In this document: in pieces, positions 9,301 to 9,583 of the stretch
Numbering within the stretch: position 1 is the stretch's first letter
Layout: every line of letters starts with the position of its first letter
Source: CAIOSQ01 sp044359885
Lineage (GTDB): Bacteria > Pseudomonadota > Alphaproteobacteria > CACIAM-22H2
DNA length: 9,583 bases
NCBI GenBank assembly: GCA_044359885.1
Contig: JBIKLI010000155.1
Location: 1 to 9,583, forward strand
Reading direction: 5' to 3'
Notes under the pieces: model-generated
Told to the model about the DNA's origin: nothing
Database searches by the model: none
The model's input: only the letters and a program-made list of their open reading frames with translations
Program-made: the position numbers and the translations under genes

Positions 9301-9583
9301 CGATGCCTGCGCCGCCGATGCCTGAGCCGCCGATTATCGCCGCCACGCGCGTGCCATGGCCATTCTCGTCCGTGGCGTCGGGATCGCCGGCACCGACGAA
9401 ATCACGCTGGAACAGGATGCGGTCCGCGACGCCGTCGCCGTCGCGATCGGCACCGAAGATCGGATCGCCGAGATCGGCGCCGCTGTCGATCACCGCGATC
9501 GCGGTACCCTGGCCGCGCAGATCCGCAAAACGCGGGTCGGCGCGCAACGCGCCGCCGGAAAATCCGGCGATCGCCGCCGCGAT
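1..9583 (-). CDS. Giant multidomain secreted/surface protein: subtilase, dockerin-like module, Ig-like repeats and three beta-propellers (partial at both ends)
   Basis: One reading frame on the minus strand is open from the first complete codon (9581-9583) to the last (2-4), about 3,194 codons without a stop; neither gene end is in the window. Domains in protein order are an S8 subtilase (residues 1 to about 280), a linker, a small beta-rich module (about 343-397), a dockerin-like EF-hand pair (about 401-470), then Ig-like repeats interrupted by three seven-repeat blocks (about 915-1298, 1853-2241 and 2687-3073). The translation has no Cys and only about 12 Lys, with many Asp, Gly, Ala, Thr and Ser, typical of very large exported bacterial proteins. 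No signal peptide or membrane segment is visible; the N-terminus lies beyond 9583 and any C-terminal secretion signal lies before base 1. The protease and repeat folds are inferred from motifs. The biological role (adhesin, exoprotease or matrix protein) is inference. No gene name is justified. Confidence 0.96.
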   Translation of the reverse strand, partial: MAAAIAGFSGGALRADPRFADLRGQGTAIAVIDSGADLGDPIFGADRDGDGVADRILFQRDFVGAGDPDATDENGHGTRVAAIIGGSGIGGAGIVTRQGVAPEAGLVILRALDADGRGTASDVAEALDWVLANASRHGIVAVNLSLETLPGTDAATLSDLDARLRALSEAGIVTVAAAGNAGRAGVAHSATGPDVLSVGALGPDGGISGPAATGSEIDIFAPGTAMAGPDGSGTASGTSFAAADIAGLVALVQQSALETIGRRLGAGELADLLRATGTPVPGASEARRADPVALAEAIASLPAGAAPVAAMPVAAAAHAIDPAPAGSQSEPVFAIASGGAAPALRGMAYDWKTHTLLHGTTATLTAAGDAASVTTDATGRFALSAQINGGANLTLARGTGDSMDAIEADDALAALKIAVGRNPNPDPDGQGPITSPAIAPYQLIAADVTGDGRVDAEDALGILKMVVGRIGAPMREWVFVREDSDFWDESRGLMTLQADSLSYEKGPVAIDTPVDGDRNFVGILKGDVNGSWASGSADAQTLERAHLADLSSRLGAPASFWGFGTADGVLLSARAARGAEDSPIALSIAAVATDPSGTPSVTIAGVPSGVGLSAGTNAGNGVVLLTVGELQGLTIQLPAHSDDDFVLTVTATATGTAQVPASVAMLPVTVDPVADGPVLAVSPAAGDEDGAIPLSITAVSPDPSEIVSVRISGVPPGARLSAGDDGGGDGGVWTLTREELAGLAITPPAHADDDFTLTVTAISRDGAVSASTSREIIVAVTPVVDAPSLAGSPASGNEDSAIPLSILAALRDTDGSESLSIRISGAPAGAALSAGGASLNASGGGWMVTPAQLAGLSIRAPGDDDADFTLTVTATATESATGASAASTLEIPVAVNAVGDTPSVQIAATPTTAPLIPFAVNTFPTAASAQLEPAITGLPDGGFVVAWTGAERQNASAGQDGSGAGVYAQLFDAIGRPAGDEFLVNGVIDFNQTMPEIAAFPDSRFAIAWDTTYPGFHLGGFARIFGPGIASAGDQFTLTPGSYHSYFGQTGPLVDSIAVLSDGRLVASFSDGDIRFRIHAPDGTIIGQTFGAHARDSMAQTGSRIVPLANGEFVIVWAQHPGDYFPDIVGARFGADGVQIGPQFAVNTYTTSQQDFPSIAPLADGGFVVAWQSYGQDGNHWGVYARRFDAAATPIGAERLVPVSSGSQEDHPHVAGLADGGYVVTWVQSGGNAFIRRFDATGEPVGQDVRVSTVGDIPRHPAIAALADGGFVVTYLAENSGIFSIWAQRFRADGSTRGGYAEDLPIALTLSGALSDGDGSEILTYVLSGLPAGSSLSAGMANADGSWTLTAAQLESLNLIPAAHFSGAFTLTATAVATEREGGASARASATLAFTLDPVADAPDLAVSPAAGNEDSAIPLSITAVSPDPSEIVSAKISGVPAGASLSAGVDGGGGVWTLTREQLAGLAVVAPANSSADFTLTVTATSRDGGDSVSTAATLTVTVDPVAEPPSLEVPATLNGAEDTPVALPFAVAATEPGSVLAVTISGVPVAARLSSGANAGNGVWVVSPSDLAGLAIDPAPDSDADFTLTVTATSQRTGEAEGIARAQVTVTVDPVADTPEVVVAPVAGAEDAAIPLSLDAWLRDTDGSETLSMLLSGLPAGASLDKGVAAGSGSWRLAADQLEGVALLPPANANGAFTLTATAVATETTGATATSSATFIVTIAPMSDPPTLELRAASGTEDTSIPLSIATGRVDAAGSLSVTIAGVPEGAFLTKGSRLGTSDTWSLTPEQLSGLQIRPRYDSDVDFTLTVTSTSTDGGESRSISETLSVAVTGVADAPVVGLAALPTAQPMENVHIASPMFQAARDPAVAGLADGRFVVAWFADTPNTQTGFHESGVYGRIVAGDGSSAAPAFLITGGDDFHSGYSHAGPPALTALPDGGFVAVWNSRQVNSGHGALYARLFADDGAPVGGMFSVGTTGTSYGEIVQVVTLAQGGFAVAWASNSGGGGDDVHVRRFNANGTAATQEVRIETNQSGFLELDAAALIDGGFVVVWKDTFSNTIHMQRFDDLGVIRGQETIVDPVGGATDPVVAGLADGGFVVGWTRPDGLFLGQRFDPLGMPTGYPLTADFIMVGSGINRGSALTIATDGSLVLAGAGSGTLVGTSMRDTYGSGISVQLFDAQGVSVGPSFGVNAVTLGNQDQPAIAGLQNGGFVVVWRSDIVADGGIYAQIFDPQGHKFGYREDVTIPLDLSAALSDLDNSESLSLVLSGLPAGSTLSRGVANPDGSWSLEPGQLAGVNLIPAPHFSGAVVLTLTATATELDGGDRVSRSATFALTLQPVADAPALVAGPVSGDEDRPIALPITATLVDPSEVLSIAISGVPAGARLDKGTDAGAGTWTLTPGQLSGLAVVPAPESDADFSLTVTATSRDGDESAASSATIAVTVNAVFDPPRLQVNRLVGGAEDEPLALTISAQPVEPDSTLSLTISQVPLGAALSKGSNLGGGVWALLPQDLEELAITPPSNSDADFVLRVTAVSSRPGETPASVTDSIGVTVNPVVDAPMLSVADATGVEDMPVALAIAAAVRDTDGSESLPSVRISGVPDGVQLSAGAAAGGGVWTLAAAQLSGLRLTPVADSDADFTLTVTVASREIAGGVSADASATLVVTIDSVADAPSLRFAPVPTGPATGEFLVNAVTGGAQRDPAIAPLADGGFVATWQSYGQDGADFGIRARVYDATGAATGADFAVNRSGAGNQEVPAVVALADGGFAIAWMSAGQDRSGSGIYAQRFAAGGIAVGAEFPVNATTAMDQQFPALAGLSGGGFVAAWESFQDGGGYGVYARRIGADGSLGAEFRVNAVTADWQYRPSVAALDDGGFAVAWMSNGQDGSGAGIYARRFGADGSPASDEFRVNTTTADTQSEPSIASLGGGGFVVAWTSRAQDGSAEGIFAQRFAANGAVLGTEFRVNAVTAGAQFNPVATAHAEGGFAVSWTSDGQDGSSWGVFARRFAADGAPLDPQDIALNQTTPGEQRSAALAALTDGGFVATWQSAGQDGSDLGVVARRLQADGTPFATYAEDVPIELDLSAALVDGDGSETLSVRIVALPAGASLSAGTHQPDGSWSLTSGQLAGLTLTLPQDYAGSFVLTASATASERAGGSIATATASRVIVVDDSPDAPRFLRLENGGVDENAA
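364..1525 (-). other. Beta-propeller C: seven highly regular blade-like repeats
   Basis: Seven tandem repeats have DGGF-equivalent codons beginning at 1436, 1271, 1106, 947, 782, 617 and 449, a near-constant spacing of 55, 55, 53, 55, 55 and 56 residues. The consensus is QxxPxxAxLxDGGFVxxW.S.GQDGS..GIYARRF.ADG...GxEFRVN. The block opens with TGEFLVN, while the seventh repeat stops at ADGTPF without that strand, which again suggests ring closure by the N-terminal strand. This is the least diverged of the three blocks. The QDGSG turn might bind a metal or ligand, but this is not established. It is followed at once by the next Ig-like repeat. Confidence 0.82.
1526..2860 (-). other. Ig/cadherin-like repeat array 3 (4 repeats)
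   Basis: Four repeats start near bases 2860, 2521, 2194 and 1868. As in array 2, the first repeat after a propeller is of the REDVTIPLDLSAALSD / NPDGSWSL / HFSGAV subtype. The second is VDPSE type, the third has EPDS, and the fourth has RDTDGSESL. The order of subtypes follows the first four repeats of array 2, which supports duplication of a larger unit. The fourth repeat, which precedes propeller C, shares 29 identical bases (1796-1824) with the repeat that precedes propeller A (7127-7155). It probably forms a calcium-stiffened rod between propellers B and C. Confidence 0.82.
2861..4032 (-). other. Beta-propeller B: seven diverged blade-like repeats, lower GC
   Basis: Seven repeats are present; the DGGF-equivalent codons begin at 3944, 3752, 3587, 3428, 3281, 3125 and 2939 (spacing 49-64 residues). 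The GGFVV.W...YARLF core is clear in repeats 2, 4, 5 and 7 but altered in 1 (DGRF), 3 (QGGF) and 6 (DGSLVLAG). The leading strand expected before repeat 1 is degenerate (ENVHIAS). It is the most diverged of the three blocks, although its total length of about 388 residues matches the others. Base composition is clearly lower in GC than the rest of the window: 32 of 60 bases at 3601-3660 against 43 of 60 at 601-660. The frame is intact, so it is still expressed as part of the protein. Confidence 0.72.
4033..5688 (-). other. Ig/cadherin-like repeat array 2 (5 repeats)
   Basis: Five repeats start near bases 5688, 5350, 5023, 4696 and 4363. The first, directly after propeller A, is of a distinct subtype: YAEDLPIAL, SDGDGSE, NADGSWTL and HFSGAFTLTATAVATE. 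The second is PDPSE type, the third has EPGS, the fourth DTDGSET with ANANGAFTLTATAV, and the fifth is diverged (VDAAGS, YDSDVDFTLTV). The acidic D.DGSE loops probably bind calcium between domains and stiffen the rod. This array has one repeat more than array 3. The second repeat resembles repeat 2 of array 1 at DNA level, pointing to recent duplication or gene conversion. Confidence 0.82.
5236..5376 (-). repeat. Direct DNA repeat, copy 1 (inside Ig-like repeat 5)
   Basis: These roughly 141 bases match 7414-7554 without gaps at an offset of 2,178 bases (726 codons). I count about 14 mismatches by eye, or roughly 90% identity. They encode the start of a PDPSEIVS-type Ig-like repeat. Similarity is much higher than between neighbouring repeats of the same array, indicating recent duplication or gene conversion within the gene. 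Confidence 0.8.
5689..6844 (-). other. Beta-propeller A: seven blade-like repeats
   Basis: Seven tandem repeats carry the core DGGFVVAW...G.YARRFDA.G. The equivalent DGGF-type codons begin at 6755, 6569, 6389, 6245, 6083, 5918 and 5771, a spacing of 48-62 residues. Repeats 2-4 are diverged (DSRF, DGRL, NGEF) and repeats 1 and 5-7 are close to consensus. The block opens with IPFAVN, the strand that elsewhere ends each repeat, and the seventh repeat lacks it. This suggests ring closure of a seven-bladed propeller, with the N-terminal strand completing the last blade. The repeat is familiar from other large exported bacterial proteins, but I cannot give a family name with confidence. Ligand unknown. 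Confidence 0.78.
6845..7861 (-). other. Ig/cadherin-like repeat array 1 (3 repeats)
   Basis: Three repeats of about 109 residues begin with G.ED..I.LSI and end with V.PV.D.P. They start near bases 7861, 7528 and 7198. The shared core is ISGVP.GA.LSAG...G..W.LT...L.GL.I..P...D.DFTLTVTA, the pattern of the Ig/cadherin-like repeats common in large bacterial adhesins. The third carries DTDGSES, a likely calcium-ligand loop; the second has PDPSE instead. The second is nearly identical at DNA level to a repeat in array 2. The array probably forms a rod between the dockerin-like module and propeller A. Confidence 0.82.
7414..7554 (-). repeat. Direct DNA repeat, copy 2 (inside Ig-like repeat 2)
   Basis: This is the partner of the copy at 5236-5376. 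The central stretch, including the 20 bases from 7461, is unchanged between the copies, and most differences are single-base changes. Both copies stay in the same reading frame. Confidence 0.8.
7862..8109 (-). other. Post-dockerin segment joining the N-terminal modules to the Ig-like stalk
   Basis: About 80 residues include NFVGILKGDVNGSW, which contains a DVNGSW turn like a partial calcium loop. This is followed by a short charged, probably helical stretch (DAQTLERAHLADLSSRL) and an aromatic patch (FWGFG) just before the first Ig-like repeat. From memory, the sequence between the EF-hands and GDVNGSW is usually found together with this kind of dockerin module, so it is probably part of it. 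No separate function can be assigned. Confidence 0.5.
8110..8394 (-). other. Dockerin type I-like EF-hand pair, first loop degenerate
   Basis: Two helix-like segments, DALAALKIAVG and DALGILKMVVG, repeat at the spacing of a dockerin pair. The second is preceded by a good EF-hand-type loop, DVTGDGRVDAED (residues 447-458, codons 8210-8245), with Asp at positions 1, 5, 9 and 12. The first copy (around residues 399-410) lacks the Asp at position 1 and the Gly at position 6, so it probably binds calcium weakly or not at all. An Asn/Pro/Asp-rich insertion (RNPNPDPDGQGP) separates the halves. In cellulosomes dockerins bind cohesins; in proteobacterial giant proteins such modules often lie next to Ig-like domains and probably act as calcium-stabilised intramolecular joints. 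The following segment, EWVFVREDSDFWDES, appears to belong to the same module. Confidence 0.8.
8395..8556 (-). other. Small beta-sandwich-like module preceding the dockerin (carboxypeptidase regulatory-like)
   Basis: The segment runs from LRGMAYDWKTHTLLHG to ANLTLARG. It has the alternating strand pattern G..Y.WK.H.LL...TATLT...ASVTTDATGRFALS.......LTLARG, resembling short prealbumin/carboxypeptidase regulatory-like folds. From memory, a similar Y.WK.H.LL module precedes dockerin-like repeats in other large proteobacterial exported proteins, so it probably forms a unit with the EF-hand pair that follows. Family assignment is by resemblance only, and its ligand is unknown. Confidence 0.55.
8557..8739 (-). 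other. Ala/Pro-rich interdomain linker
   Basis: About 60 residues with no recognisable fold, rich in Ala, Pro, Gly and Ser (for example LPAGAAPVAAMPVAAAAH), join the protease domain to the beta-rich and dockerin-like modules. Composition suggests a flexible spacer, possibly an exposed site for proteolytic release of the protease head. No specific cleavage motif is visible. Confidence 0.6.
8740..9583 (-). other. Subtilisin-like serine protease domain (peptidase S8), N-terminal part cut by the window edge
   Basis: The three catalytic motifs appear in the S8 order D-H-S. The Asp is in AIAVIDSGAD (residue 33, codon 9485-9487). The His is in NGHGTRVAAI (residue 76, codon 9356-9358). The Ser is in SGTSFAAADIAG (residue 239, codon 8867-8869). 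The oxyanion Asn is in VAAAGNAG (residue 180, codon 9044-9046). Spacings are close to those of subtilisin, so the domain should be an active endopeptidase. Between the Asp and His motifs is an acidic loop, ADRDGDGVADR, that looks like a calcium site; related large proteobacterial subtilases carry similar loops. The helix after Ser ends in a typical LADLLRATGTPV segment. Any propeptide or signal peptide would lie beyond base 9583. Substrate and processing cannot be told; it might cleave its own stalk or external proteins. Confidence 0.95.

Noticed and set aside
1..9583. Promoters, terminators, attachment sites, insertion sequences, tRNA or riboswitches
   Set aside because: The whole window is coding on the minus strand. 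I saw no inverted terminal repeats, transposase motifs or RNA gene signatures, and GC-rich hairpins inside the coding repeats are not evidence of regulation.

Overview
The whole 9,583-base window lies inside one gene on the minus strand. Reading the reverse complement from base 9583, I translated about 3,194 consecutive codons down to base 2 without a stop. Neither the start codon nor the stop codon is in the window, so the protein is larger than 3,194 residues. There is no intergenic DNA, RNA gene, promoter or terminator here. The many shorter open frames on both strands are by-products of GC-rich, repetitive coding DNA.

Layout in protein order (right to left). A subtilisin-like (S8) serine protease domain with all catalytic residues comes first (about 8740-9583). 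It is followed by an Ala/Pro-rich linker, a small beta-sandwich-like module (8395-8556), and a dockerin type I-like EF-hand pair with its tail (about 7865-8394). The remaining 7.8 kb alternates two kinds of repeat. One is a cadherin/Ig-like repeat of about 109 residues, with thirteen complete copies and the first residues of a fourteenth. The other is a blade-like repeat of about 48-64 residues carrying the motif DGGFVVAW...IYAQRF.ADG. The order is three Ig-like repeats, propeller A, five Ig-like, propeller B, four Ig-like, propeller C, one Ig-like, then the window edge.

The most notable structure is that each of the three blade blocks has exactly seven repeats and nearly the same length (about 385 residues). 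Each starts with an extra strand-like segment (clear in A and C as ...F.VN, degenerate in B), and the seventh repeat lacks that segment. This is the pattern expected of three closed seven-bladed beta-propellers strung along an Ig-like stalk. An [Ig array + propeller] unit has itself been duplicated, with periods of about 2.8 and 2.5 kb that differ by one Ig-like repeat.

The likely picture is a giant secreted or surface protein: a calcium-dependent protease head on a long stalk bearing ring-like domains. The translation contains no cysteine and only about a dozen lysines, which fits an extracellular protein. High GC (about 70% in most regions), Arg over Lys and this domain mix suggest a GC-rich proteobacterium, possibly an alphaproteobacterium, but the window has no phylogenetic marker and this is a weak inference. 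The export route (type I secretion, autotransport or other) cannot be read because both termini are missing.
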